Part shown: positions 1 through 6,663 of the stretch, piece by piece
How the letters are laid out: the number at the start of each line of letters is the position of its first letter
Position numbering within the stretch: the first letter of the stretch is position 1
DNA from: Stercoripulliclostridium_A sp045535235
GTDB lineage: Bacteria > Bacillota > Clostridia > Christensenellales > DTU072
Assembly (NCBI GenBank): GCA_045535235.1
Contig: JAZSLG010000024.1
Span: forward strand, 1 to 8,133
DNA: 8,133 bases
Reading direction: 5' to 3'
Notes under the pieces: model-generated
What the model saw: the letters and a program-made list of their open reading frames with translations, nothing else
What the model was told of the DNA's origin: nothing
The model's database searches: none
Translations under genes and position numbers: made by a program

Positions 1-1
1 A

Positions 2-1375
2 TCGGAAATGAAGAAATTGTTTGCCGGTAACGAAGGTAGTGCGATTCGTCTAGACGAGATTGAAAAACTGCTTAAAGAAGCTGATAAAAATAAGGAATTT
101 ATTACCTCCGATAAAACTAGTACAGACGATTATATTGCCGAACTTAAAAACAAATATTATGAGGATAAGCAATTACGTGAGGCCTTGAATAAGCAAGTTA
201 CTGCCGTCATGATGGAAGTAACCGCACTTAAAAATGAAATAGATTCTATCTCTAAAGAAATTTCCGCACTAAAGGCAGAATGTAAGATTTTAGAACAAGA
301 ACTATTGGATTTTGACGTCCGCGAAAAGTTTAATAATGGGCGCCTAGAGAGGCTAAATAAGGAACTTGAAAGAATAGTTTCTAACTCTAAAGAGCAAACT
401 GAAATAAATGAACTCAAAGCAAAGCTGGTTGAGTTAGACGCGGAAAAAGATAAGATGAACGAGCTTGTTAAAGAGCTTGATCAAAGAAGAATTGAGCAAA
501 ATGAAATAGTAAACGGTACTAGAGAAAAACTAATTCGTGAAGAAGCAAATTTGGAAATGGTTGATACTCAAATAAGTACTATGAGTCAACGCATGGAAGA
601 AAATTACGGTTACGATTTGGATATGGCTAAAGCTTATTTTGTAACGGTAAATCCCGAACAAATAGAAGTAGAATTTGTGCCTGAAAAAGCAAATGCCGAT
701 ATAAATTCAATTAGACGTAAAATTGAGCGCGTCGGTCCAATTAACGAATTGGCTGAAGAAAAATTTAGGGAAGAAAGTGAAAGATTTGAAGATCTTAATA
801 AGCAATTTACCGACGTACAAAAAGCAGAACAAGACCTAATACAAATCATAAATGAGCTTACTGCGGAAATGGTTGAAAAATTTACTGCCAGCTTTAACGT
901 TATTAATGAAAACTTTAACGAAGTATTCAAAGAATTGTTTGGTGGCGGTAGAGCAAAAATGGAGCTTGAAAAGGGCGTTAACGTTCTAGAGGCCGGTATT
1001 GAAATTATGGCAGAGCCTCCAGGTAAAAAATTATCCAACCTTGCACCTTTGTCAGGTGGCGAAAGAGCGCTTACTGCAATCGCAATTTTGTTTGCAATAA
1101 TTAAACTTAACCCCATGCCGTTTAGTATTCTTGACGAGATTGAGGCGGCTCTTGACGAAACCAATGCAAGATTATTTGCTCAATATCTAAATAAATTCTC
1201 CAAACATACCCAATTTATAGTTGTAACTCACAGAAAGCCTACGATGCAACTATGTAATACCTTGTTTGGTGTTACCATGCAAGAAAAGGGCGTATCTAAG
1301 ACTGTTAGAGTTAAGTTGGAGGAAGCAGAGAAACACGCTGAAATTAAAAAGAATAAAGAAGATCAACCTAAATAG
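2..1375 (+). CDS. smc: Chromosome partition protein SMC, C-terminal part (5' end cut by window)
   Basis: This is the post-hinge half of the SMC ATPase, which with ScpA and ScpB compacts and segregates the chromosome. The frame is open to the window edge, so the first ATG (position 8) is internal and not a real start. About 457 residues are visible. Roughly the first 320 are Glu/Lys/Leu-rich heptad-like sequence, the returning coiled-coil arm. The C-terminal ATPase lobe follows: the ABC signature LSGGERALTAI begins at nt 1049, Walker B is LDEIEAALDE with Asp-Glu at 1133-1138, and the switch His of VVTHRKPTM is at 1229-1231. The Walker A lobe must lie upstream. The Walker B context has Ile-Glu where the most familiar SMC form has Val-Asp; I take this as family variation. 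A polar Lys/Glu tail ends at TAG. No terminator separates it from ftsY, so the two are probably co-transcribed. Confidence 0.95.
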   Translation, partial: SEMKKLFAGNEGSAIRLDEIEKLLKEADKNKEFITSDKTSTDDYIAELKNKYYEDKQLREALNKQVTAVMMEVTALKNEIDSISKEISALKAECKILEQELLDFDVREKFNNGRLERLNKELERIVSNSKEQTEINELKAKLVELDAEKDKMNELVKELDQRRIEQNEIVNGTREKLIREEANLEMVDTQISTMSQRMEENYGYDLDMAKAYFVTVNPEQIEVEFVPEKANADINSIRRKIERVGPINELAEEKFREESERFEDLNKQFTDVQKAEQDLIQIINELTAEMVEKFTASFNVINENFNEVFKELFGGGRAKMELEKGVNVLEAGIEIMAEPPGKKLSNLAPLSGGERALTAIAILFAIIKLNPMPFSILDEIEAALDETNARLFAQYLNKFSKHTQFIVVTHRKPTMQLCNTLFGVTMQEKGVSKTVRVKLEEAEKHAEIKKNKEDQPK

Positions 1376-1389
1376 TAAGGAGATAACCA

Positions 1390-2286
1390 ATGGGATTTTT
1401 CTCAAAAATTAAAGAAGGCTTAAAAAAGACTAAAGACAGTTGGGGTAAGAAACTATTTGAGGTTTTTAAGGCCAGAGAATTGGATGATGATTTCTATGAG
1501 GAATTAGAATTTGCTATGGTCTCGGCTGACATGGGCGTTACGGCTACTGATGCAGTTTTAGAAGAATTAAAGGAAGTTATTTTTCAAAAAAAGATTACCT
1601 CTACCGAGTTAGCTAAAAAAGAACTTAAAAGGATTTTGCTGGAAAGTATAGATTATGAAATACCTGAGTACGAATATCCTCTTGTAATACTCGTTGCAGG
1701 CGTTAATGGCGTTGGAAAGACAACGGCGATAGGTAAGTTGGCTAAATTGTTTACGACCGCAGGGAAGAGTGTTATCGTGGCTGCTGCCGACACATTTAGA
1801 GCTGCCGCAAGCGAGCAACTTGAAGTTTGGGCAAATAGAGCTGGAGTGCGAATTGTTAAAAGTACGGAAGGTTCCGACCCTGCTGCCGTAGTTTTTGACG
1901 CAATTTCTTCTGCTAAAGCCAAAGGTACCCAAGTAATTCTAGTTGATACGGCCGGTAGATTACATAATAAGAAAAATCTAATGAATGAATTAGAAAAAAT
2001 TAATCGTGTTATAACGAGAGAACTCCCCGATTGCGATAGGAGAAATTATATTGTTTTGGATGCTACTACCGGACAAAACGCCGTTCAACAAGTAGACGTA
2101 TTTAACGAAGCTATAGATATAGATGGAATAATACTTACCAAGCTAGATGGAACTGCTAAAGGTGGCGTTGTTATGGCTATTAGTGCAGAGCAAGAAATAC
2201 CTGTTGTTTACGTCGGTGTAGGAGAGCAAATTGACGATTTGTTGCCTTTTAACGCTACTGAATTTATTGATGCAATATTTGAATAG
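1390..2286 (+). CDS. ftsY: Signal recognition particle receptor FtsY
   Basis: FtsY is the SRP receptor GTPase; it docks Ffh-bound ribosomes at the membrane translocon by forming a GTP-dependent heterodimer with Ffh. The 298 residues comprise a short amphipathic, basic N-terminus (MGFFSKIKEGLKK, a likely lipid contact), a helical N domain to about residue 90 and a G domain. Visible GTPase motifs are G1 GVNGVGKTT (104-112), DTFRAAA (134-140), DTAGR (186-190), DATTGQ (224-229), TKLDGTAKGG (250-259) and GVGE (276-279). The DTFRAAA and TKLDGTAKGG forms separate it from Ffh, which has DIYRPAA and TKLDGDTRGG. There is no long acidic A domain like that of enterobacterial FtsY; the short form is usual in Bacillota. 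An AAGGAG at 1377-1382, 7 nt before the ATG, supports the start. The terminator at 2305 follows its TAG stop. Confidence 0.97.
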   Translation: MGFFSKIKEGLKKTKDSWGKKLFEVFKARELDDDFYEELEFAMVSADMGVTATDAVLEELKEVIFQKKITSTELAKKELKRILLESIDYEIPEYEYPLVILVAGVNGVGKTTAIGKLAKLFTTAGKSVIVAAADTFRAAASEQLEVWANRAGVRIVKSTEGSDPAAVVFDAISSAKAKGTQVILVDTAGRLHNKKNLMNELEKINRVITRELPDCDRRNYIVLDATTGQNAVQQVDVFNEAIDIDGIILTKLDGTAKGGVVMAISAEQEIPVVYVGVGEQIDDLLPFNATEFIDAIFE

Positions 2287-2304
2287 GCGAATATAAAAAA
2301 TGTA

Positions 2305-2338
2305 AGGTGTCAAGTGAAAATGCTTGACACCTCTTTTT
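2305..2338 (+). terminator. Intrinsic terminator after ftsY
   Basis: A perfect 10-bp inverted repeat is followed directly by a T-run. AGGTGTCAAG at 2305-2314 pairs with CTTGACACCT at 2323-2332, and TTTTT lies at 2334-2338. The 8-nt loop TGAAAATG can close by two further wobble pairs to an AAAA tetraloop. It begins 19 nt after the ftsY stop, so it should end the smc-ftsY transcript. On the opposite strand the stem is followed by TACATTTTTT, so weak bidirectional activity is possible, although no minus-strand gene needs it. Its 3' arm contains the -35 box of the next promoter. Confidence 0.88.
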
Positions 2339-2352
2339 ATGTGTGTTATATT
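2324..2352 (+). promoter_or_regulatory. Sigma-A-type promoter for ylxM-ffh
   Basis: A consensus -35 box TTGACA (2324-2329) is separated by exactly 17 bp from TATATT (2347-2352), which matches the -10 consensus at 5 of 6 positions. TGT at 2344-2346 gives an extended -10 (TGn). Transcription should start near 2358-2360, leaving a leader of about 29 nt. The ylxM SD is probably AGGTG at 2379-2383, 4 nt before the ATG. The -35 box lies inside the 3' arm of the ftsY terminator. An AGGTGTCAA copy at 2355-2363, complementary to TTGACACCT at 2324-2332, spans the predicted start site, so the two half-sites flank the -10 box as an operator might. Confidence 0.85.
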
Positions 2353-2387
2353 ATAGGTGTCAATGAAAAATACTTTACAGGTGTGGA

Positions 2388-2708
2388 ATGCAAAAAAAAG
2401 TGGAAATAGGTTTATTAAACGACTACTACGGTGGGCTTTTAACGGACTATCAAACTAGGTTGCTTTCACGCTACTATGATGAAGATTTGTCATTAAAGGA
2501 AATATCCGAGGAAGAAGGTGTTTCCCGACAAGCTGTAGCAGACGTTATTAAGCGTTCGTCAGAAAAATTGTTGGAGTATGAGAGTAAGCTTGGGCTTGTT
2601 GATAAGATTAGTAATATCATTGATAAGATTGAGCAAGTAATGGTATCTGTAGATACAGAAACCGCCGAAAAGTTAAAAGTTATTCTTAACGAAGTCAAGG
2701 AGATATAA
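2388..2708 (+). CDS. ylxM: YlxM family putative DNA-binding protein (UPF0122)
   Basis: This 106-residue all-helical protein belongs to the YlxM/UPF0122 family, which sits beside ffh across Bacillota. A sigma-70 region-4-like helix-turn-helix covers about residues 35-58 (LSLKEISEEEGVSRQAV). It is preceded by a family-typical Asp-Tyr-Tyr and Leu-rich segment (11-30) and followed by a Glu/Lys-rich helical tail. The family has been linked to SRP function in streptococci; whether it acts on DNA, on SRP RNA or on Ffh is unsettled. Length is close to the Bacillus homologue (about 110). The gene follows a strong promoter and its TAA shares one base with the ffh ATG (TAATG), so YlxM and Ffh synthesis is probably coupled. 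Being first in the unit and carrying an HTH, it could regulate its own promoter; that is inference. Confidence 0.9.
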   Translation: MQKKVEIGLLNDYYGGLLTDYQTRLLSRYYDEDLSLKEISEEEGVSRQAVADVIKRSSEKLLEYESKLGLVDKISNIIDKIEQVMVSVDTETAEKLKVILNEVKEI

Positions 2709-4024
2709 TGGCATTATTCGGTAGTTTATCGGAAAAAATAAATCATGCGTTTTCTAAATTGAAGAACAAAGGTGCATTAACCGAGTTGGAAATTAAGAAC
2801 GCTATGCGTGAAGTTCGCGTCGCTTTGTTGGAAGCCGACGTTAACTTTATGGTCGCAAAACAATTCATAAACAAGGTTTCCGAAAAGGCTATTGGCGAGA
2901 ATATTCTAAAAGGCTTGGAAAGCTCCCAACAAGTTATTAAAATCGTTAACGATGAGTTAATAGAGTTGATGGGAAGTAAACACCAAAAACTTACCGTAAG
3001 TGATCGTCCGCCCACGGTATATATGATGTGTGGCTTACAAGGCGCAGGTAAAACGACCATGTGCGGAAAACTTGCTGGTCTATTAAAAAAAGATAACAAA
3101 AAAGTTCTTTTAGTGGCTGGTGATATATATCGTCCTGCTGCAATAAAACAGCTACAGGTCGTTGGTGATAAAGTCGGAGTTGAAGTATTTGAAAGAGGTC
3201 AAATCTCACCTGTTAAAATCGCCAATGAGGCTATAGAATATGCAAAACAAAATGGACTTGATACTATAATAATAGATACGGCAGGACGTTTGCATATCGA
3301 TGAAGCCTTAATGCAAGAATTGCGTGATATTAAAGATAGTGTAAATCCGCAAGAAATTTTATTAGTTGTTGATAGTATGCTTGGACAAGACTCGGTTAAC
3401 GTTGCTTCAACGTTTAATAAAGAGTTGGATATTAGTGGTGTAATATTAACTAAACTAGACGGAGATACTCGTGGCGGTGCAGCGCTTTCTATTAAAGCAA
3501 TATGCGGTAAACCTATTAAATATATAGGTGTAGGTGAGAAAATTACCGATATCGAGCCCTTCCACCCAGATAGAATGGCTTCTCGTATCCTTGGAATGGG
3601 CGACGTTTTAACTTTAATTGAAAAGGCACAAAATGCCATTACTGAGGAAGATGCTCTAAAAATGGCTAAGAAGATGAAGGAAAACACCTTCGACTTGGAA
3701 GATTATTTAGAGCAACTTAGCAATATGAAAAAAATGGGTAGCATGCAAGATATGCTTGATATGATACCTGGAATGAGTCGTCAATTAAAAGGACAAGATA
3801 TTAACGTTGACGAAAAACAACTTGAAAGAACAAAAGCAATTATTCTTTCAATGACAGTTAAAGAAAGAAGAAATCCTTCTATATTGAACGCTTCTCGAAG
3901 ACGTAGAATTGCAAAAGGAAGCGGAACTCAAGTTCAAGATGTTAATAGGTTGCTTAACCAATTTGAGCAAACCAAGCAAATGATGAAAAGAATTAGTTCG
4001 GGTAAATTTAAGTTCCCTTTCTAA
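2708..4024 (+). CDS. ffh: Signal recognition particle protein Ffh (SRP54)
   Basis: Ffh is the GTPase core of SRP: it binds 4.5S/6S SRP RNA and signal sequences of nascent chains and delivers them to FtsY. The 438 residues are laid out as N domain (1-95), G domain (about 100-295) and M domain (about 300-430). Motifs are G1 GLQGAGKTT (109-117), DIYRPAA (139-145), DTAGR (190-194), DSMLGQ (222-227), TKLDGDTRGG (248-257) and GVGEK (274-278). The M domain is Met-rich (MKKMGSMQDMLDMIPGM, about 340-356) and carries the RNA-binding RRRRIAKGSGT at 397-407. All key motifs are intact and the length is normal. AAGGAG at 2697-2702, inside the end of ylxM, is 5 nt before the ATG. No SRP RNA gene (ffs) is visible in the window. 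Confidence 0.98.
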   Translation: MALFGSLSEKINHAFSKLKNKGALTELEIKNAMREVRVALLEADVNFMVAKQFINKVSEKAIGENILKGLESSQQVIKIVNDELIELMGSKHQKLTVSDRPPTVYMMCGLQGAGKTTMCGKLAGLLKKDNKKVLLVAGDIYRPAAIKQLQVVGDKVGVEVFERGQISPVKIANEAIEYAKQNGLDTIIIDTAGRLHIDEALMQELRDIKDSVNPQEILLVVDSMLGQDSVNVASTFNKELDISGVILTKLDGDTRGGAALSIKAICGKPIKYIGVGEKITDIEPFHPDRMASRILGMGDVLTLIEKAQNAITEEDALKMAKKMKENTFDLEDYLEQLSNMKKMGSMQDMLDMIPGMSRQLKGQDINVDEKQLERTKAIILSMTVKERRNPSILNASRRRRIAKGSGTQVQDVNRLLNQFEQTKQMMKRISSGKFKFPF

Positions 4025-4067
4025 TCTAAATAAATTAAAATTAAAACAAATTTGGAGGACACTAATT

Positions 4068-4406
4068 ATGGCAGTAAAATTAAGACTTCACAGAATGGGT
4101 AAGAAAAAGAGCCCCGTTTATCGTATCGTAGCTATCGATTCTAGAAAATCTAGAGACGGCGAATATATTGAGCAAATTGGTTTCTATAATCCCAAGACTG
4201 AACCCGCTACCATCAAAATTGACGTTGAATTAACTAAAAAATGGATTGCTAACGGTGCACAACCTACCGATACCGTTCGTGATATTCTCGTTAACGAAGG
4301 TATTATCGCTGGTTCTTCAAAATATGCTAAGAAAGAAGCTGTCGCTGAAGAGGTTAGCGCAGTAGAAGCAGCTGTTGAAGCAGCAGTTGCAAAAATCGAG
4401 GACTAA
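4068..4406 (+). CDS. rpsP: 30S ribosomal protein S16
   Basis: S16 is a small-subunit protein that binds 16S rRNA early in 30S assembly. The conserved core is clear at the N-terminus (MAVKLRLHRMGKKKSPVYRI, then Ser-Arg-Asp-Gly and the GFYNPKT block near 38-44). It has 112 residues against about 90 in Bacillus; the excess is an Ala/Glu/Val-rich low-complexity tail from about residue 88, containing VEAAVEAAVA. GGAGG at 4054-4058, 9 nt before the ATG, is a strong SD. The 43-bp gap after ffh is almost pure A/T with no hairpin, so read-through from ffh is expected; I saw no convincing separate promoter. C-ending codons (ATC, GAC, ACC) look commoner here than in neighbours, as for a highly expressed gene. 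Two adjacent TAA codons end it. Confidence 0.97.
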   Translation: MAVKLRLHRMGKKKSPVYRIVAIDSRKSRDGEYIEQIGFYNPKTEPATIKIDVELTKKWIANGAQPTDTVRDILVNEGIIAGSSKYAKKEAVAEEVSAVEAAVEAAVAKIED

Positions 4407-4412
4407 TAAAAT

Positions 4413-4649
4413 ATGTCCATTCGCGATTTCGTAGACTTTTTAGTTAAACAAATAGTCGATGAAGAATGTTATGAAATAGTTATGTTGGAAGATAACGATA
4501 ACGTTGAAATTAAGGTTCTCGTCGATAAAAATAGGGTAGCTAGACTTATTGGAAAATCGGGCAGATTAGCAAAATCTATAAGAACCATAGTTAAAGCAGC
4601 TGCACAAAATTCTGATAAGCGTTACGACGTATATATTGAAGAAAGATAA
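4413..4649 (+). CDS. khpA: KH-domain RNA-binding protein KhpA (YlqC)
   Basis: This 78-residue protein is a single KH domain. The nucleic-acid-binding GxxG loop is GKSG at 47-50 within RLIGKSGRLAKSIRTIV, preceded by the beta strand VEIKVLVDKNRVA. KhpA homologues pair with KhpB (Jag/EloR) and bind many RNAs; in streptococci they affect cell elongation and division. The place between rpsP and rimM is the standard Bacillota location. The probable SD, GAGGA at 4398-4402, lies in the last rpsP codons, 10 nt before the ATG. Its stop overlaps the rimM start by one base. Length and motifs are normal. Confidence 0.95.
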   Translation: MSIRDFVDFLVKQIVDEECYEIVMLEDNDNVEIKVLVDKNRVARLIGKSGRLAKSIRTIVKAAAQNSDKRYDVYIEER

Positions 4650-5146
4650 TGCTTAAAATAGGTAAAGCCATAAGAGCGCATGGTATAAGAGGAGATGTCA
4701 AAGTATTTTATGGACTTGAACAATCGGAATTAAAGTCTATAAAAACAATGATAATAAACTCAAAAAAATACCAAGTTGAAAAAATTAATTTTGGTAACGG
4801 ATGCGCTTACATTAAATTTAAAGGTGTCGATGATAGAGACGTTGCGGATGCGTTGAGAGGGGATATTTTCGTAGATGACGATAACCGTCCGACGCTTCCC
4901 GACGGAACGTACTATATCGATGATTTAATTGGACTTTACATCGTGATTGATGACGTTAAAATAGGGGTTTTACGTGAAATATTACAGTATGGTGCTGCCG
5001 ACGTATATTGCGTAGACGGTATAAATGGCGGTAAAAATTTTATGTTCCCTCATAAATTAGGCGTTATTACAAAATACGACATTCCTAATAAAAGCATTAT
5101 ACTTTCTCATACAGAATTAGAGAAAGTAGCCGTTTATGAGAATTAG
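4649..5146 (+). CDS. rimM: 16S rRNA processing protein RimM
   Basis: RimM is a 30S assembly factor that binds S19 and helps mature the 16S rRNA 3' (head) domain. The 165 residues hold the N-terminal RimM barrel, opening with the family motif IGKAIRAHGIRGDVKV (4-19), and a PRC-barrel domain from about residue 88 (YYIDDLIGLYIV, then IGVLREILQYGAADVYCV). Where many homologues carry a Leu-Ile-Pro block, this one has FMFPHKLGVI (131-140), a modest divergence. It starts in a TAATG junction with khpA, without a strong SD, so coupling to khpA translation probably matters. It overlaps trmD by 11 bp. Its partner S16 gene is two genes upstream, matching the usual rpsP-rimM-trmD arrangement. Confidence 0.95.
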   Translation: MLKIGKAIRAHGIRGDVKVFYGLEQSELKSIKTMIINSKKYQVEKINFGNGCAYIKFKGVDDRDVADALRGDIFVDDDNRPTLPDGTYYIDDLIGLYIVIDDVKIGVLREILQYGAADVYCVDGINGGKNFMFPHKLGVITKYDIPNKSIILSHTELEKVAVYEN

Positions 5147-5810
5147 CGTTTTAACACTTTTTCCCGAAATGTATTCGGTATTAAACGAAAGTATCATTGG
5201 CAAAGCTCTTGAAAAGGAGCTTTTTTCCGTTGATATTCACAATATTCGCGATTATTCAAAAAATAAGCATAAGAAGTGTGACGACTACCCGTTTGGTGGA
5301 GGTGCGGGTATGGTAATGACCCCGCAACCTTTGCATGATTCAATAACCTCAGTTGACCCAAATCATGAAGCGTTAAGAATATATTTGAGTCCAAAAGGAC
5401 AAACACTAAACCAAAAGTTAGTTAAGGAGCTTGCTACATTTGAGCATATTATGCTTATAAATGGAAGTTACGAAGGTATAGATGAAAGAATTATTGAACT
5501 TGACGTAGATAGAGAACTTTCAATAGGCGATTACGTTTTAACTTCTGGCGATTTGGCTAGCTTGGTAGTAATCAATACCGTTGCAAGATATATTCCATCC
5601 GTTTTGGGTTCAGAAGAGTCTACGCAAGAAGAAAGTTTTTCCGAGGGCACTTTAGAGTATCCACAATATACTAGGCCTCAAGAATTTTTAGGGCTAAAAG
5701 TACCGGAAGTGCTTCTTTCAGGCAATCACGCTGAAATAGCAAAATGGCGTAAAGAACAAAGCTATAAAATAACTGCGGATAGACGCCCTGATTTAACAAA
5801 CAAGGATTAA
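5136..5810 (+). CDS. trmD: tRNA (guanine-N1-)-methyltransferase TrmD
   Basis: TrmD is a trefoil-knot (SPOUT) methyltransferase that makes m1G37 from AdoMet in tRNAs reading CNN and some other codons, preventing +1 frameshifts. Recognisable blocks are LTLFPEM (6-12), DDYPFGGGAGMV (49-60), YLSPKGQ (83-89), NGSYEGIDERI (109-119), SIGDYVLTSGDLA (129-141), QYTRPQEF (177-184) and VLLSGNHAEIAKWR (192-205). Compared from memory with E. coli TrmD, Arg114 is Ser111, Gly140 is Ser137, Glu142 is Asp139, Pro144 is Ala141 and the proposed base Asp169 is Glu166; Arg154 is kept as Arg151. The 224 residues make it about 20 shorter at the C-terminus than Bacillus TrmD. The start overlaps rimM by 11 bp. A terminator-like hairpin lies at 5202-5226. 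I still expect an active enzyme. Confidence 0.96.
   Translation: MRISVLTLFPEMYSVLNESIIGKALEKELFSVDIHNIRDYSKNKHKKCDDYPFGGGAGMVMTPQPLHDSITSVDPNHEALRIYLSPKGQTLNQKLVKELATFEHIMLINGSYEGIDERIIELDVDRELSIGDYVLTSGDLASLVVINTVARYIPSVLGSEESTQEESFSEGTLEYPQYTRPQEFLGLKVPEVLLSGNHAEIAKWRKEQSYKITADRRPDLTNKD
5202..5226 (+). terminator. Terminator-like hairpin inside trmD (candidate)
   Basis: AAAGCTCTT (5202-5210) pairs with AGGAGCTTT (5215-5223) across a GAAA loop, giving nine base pairs (one wobble) capped by a GNRA tetraloop, with six T residues at 5221-5226. It lies about 70 nt into trmD and encodes KALEKELF in frame. Translating ribosomes would normally mask it, so any termination would be conditional on poor trmD translation. 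The T-run partly belongs to the stem, and A/T-rich Lys/Glu/Leu codons can produce such patterns by chance, hence the low confidence. Confidence 0.25.
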
Positions 5811-5814
5811 AGAT

Positions 5815-6663
5815 ATGTTTATACATTGGTTTCCCGGTCACATGACCAAAGCAATAAGAATGATGAGTGAAGAAATCAAGGTCGTAGATTGTGTTATTTA
5901 CGTTCTTGATGCACGAGCTCCAGAGTCTTGCATAAATCCTGCCTTTGACGAAGTTATTGGTGTTAAACCGAGACTTTATGTACTTAATAAAGCTGATATG
6001 GTATCCCAAAAAGAGGTTATTAAATGGGTTGATAAATTCCGCAGACAAGGCTATAGGTGTATTTATAGCAATTCTATTTCGAAATCCGATGCTCCCGTTA
6101 TAGTTAAGAATCTTTTAGAATTAAACGAAGATTTAATTGAACGATACCAACAAAAAGGTGTCAATAAAACTATTAGGGCTATGGTCATAGGCGTACCCAA
6201 TTGTGGCAAATCAACGTTAATTAATAGTTTAGTTAAAGAGAAGAAAGCGGTTACCGGGAATAAACCCGGTGTGACTCGTGGAAAACAATGGGTATCTATT
6301 GGCGAGTATATTGAATTATTAGATAGCCCGGGAGTATTATATCCAGACTTTAAGGATCAAGAAAAAGCAATGCGTTTGGCTTTAATCGGTAGTGTAAAAG
6401 AGGACGTCGTTGACGTGTCGGAATTGGCTTTAGAAGCTATAAAATATTTCCTAGCTGAGCATCCTGAGGAGTTAGTTAATAGATATAAATTAATTGACGT
6501 TAATGACAAATCCCCACTTGAAGTGATGGAAGAAATTGGAAAAAAACGTGGCGTTGTTATGCGTGGCGGTGAATTGGATTACGAGCGTATCGCTAAAATA
6601 ATAATTTCAGATTTTAGGAAGGGATATTTGGGTAAATATCCATTGGAGAAAGTAAATGTCTGA
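5815..6663 (+). CDS. rbgA: Ribosome biogenesis GTPase RbgA (YlqF)
   Basis: RbgA is a circularly permuted GTPase needed for late 50S assembly, including incorporation of L16 and other late proteins. The permuted motif order is visible: G4 NKAD (58-61), G5-like SNSIS (85-89), G1 GVPNCGKST (126-134), G2 GVT (152-154) and G3 DSPG (170-173). The N-terminus WFPGHM contains His9, the residue implicated in GTP hydrolysis in Bacillus RbgA. A helical C-terminal domain follows, with EIGKKRGVVMRGGELDYE near 240-257. The 282 residues match Bacillus YlqF. AAGGA at 5802-5806, 8 nt before the ATG, supports the start. The gene lies directly after trmD, with rplS missing from between them. Its TGA stop lies inside the rnhB start overlap. 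Confidence 0.97.
   Translation: MFIHWFPGHMTKAIRMMSEEIKVVDCVIYVLDARAPESCINPAFDEVIGVKPRLYVLNKADMVSQKEVIKWVDKFRRQGYRCIYSNSISKSDAPVIVKNLLELNEDLIERYQQKGVNKTIRAMVIGVPNCGKSTLINSLVKEKKAVTGNKPGVTRGKQWVSIGEYIELLDSPGVLYPDFKDQEKAMRLALIGSVKEDVVDVSELALEAIKYFLAEHPEELVNRYKLIDVNDKSPLEVMEEIGKKRGVVMRGGELDYERIAKIIISDFRKGYLGKYPLEKVNV

Larger units (their letters stand above)
2305..2379 (+). repeat. Imperfect 25-bp direct repeat, 50-bp period, around the ylxM promoter
   Basis: Positions 2305-2329 and 2355-2379 align without gaps at 20 of 25 positions. Both begin AGGTGTCAA, share an AAAAT core, and end CTTGACA or CTTTACA. A third, shorter AGGTGT is at 2379-2384, over the ylxM ribosome binding site. The first copy folds into the terminator because CACCT follows it; the second is followed by GGT and cannot fold the same way. 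The similarity is seen directly. Whether it is a duplicated operator, a duplication remnant or chance in low-complexity DNA is inference. Confidence 0.6.

Noticed and set aside
634..1164. 176-residue open frame on the minus strand inside smc
   Set aside because: It runs antisense to well-conserved SMC sequence including the signature motif, is Ser/Leu-rich as expected from the complement of a Glu/Lys-rich frame, and matches no family I recognise.
3199..3687. 162-residue open frame on the minus strand inside ffh
   Set aside because: Antisense shadow of the Ffh G and M domains; no start signals and no recognisable domain.
3884..3909. TTGAAC/TAGAAT pair at the end of ffh as an rpsP promoter
   Set aside because: The spacer is only 14 bp, and the sequence encodes the conserved Ffh RNA-binding segment, so the match is probably incidental.
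6253..6270. ACCGGG-AATAAA-CCCGGT inverted repeat in rbgA
   Set aside because: It encodes the conserved TGNKPGV segment, has no T-run, and is only 6 bp long; coding constraint explains it.
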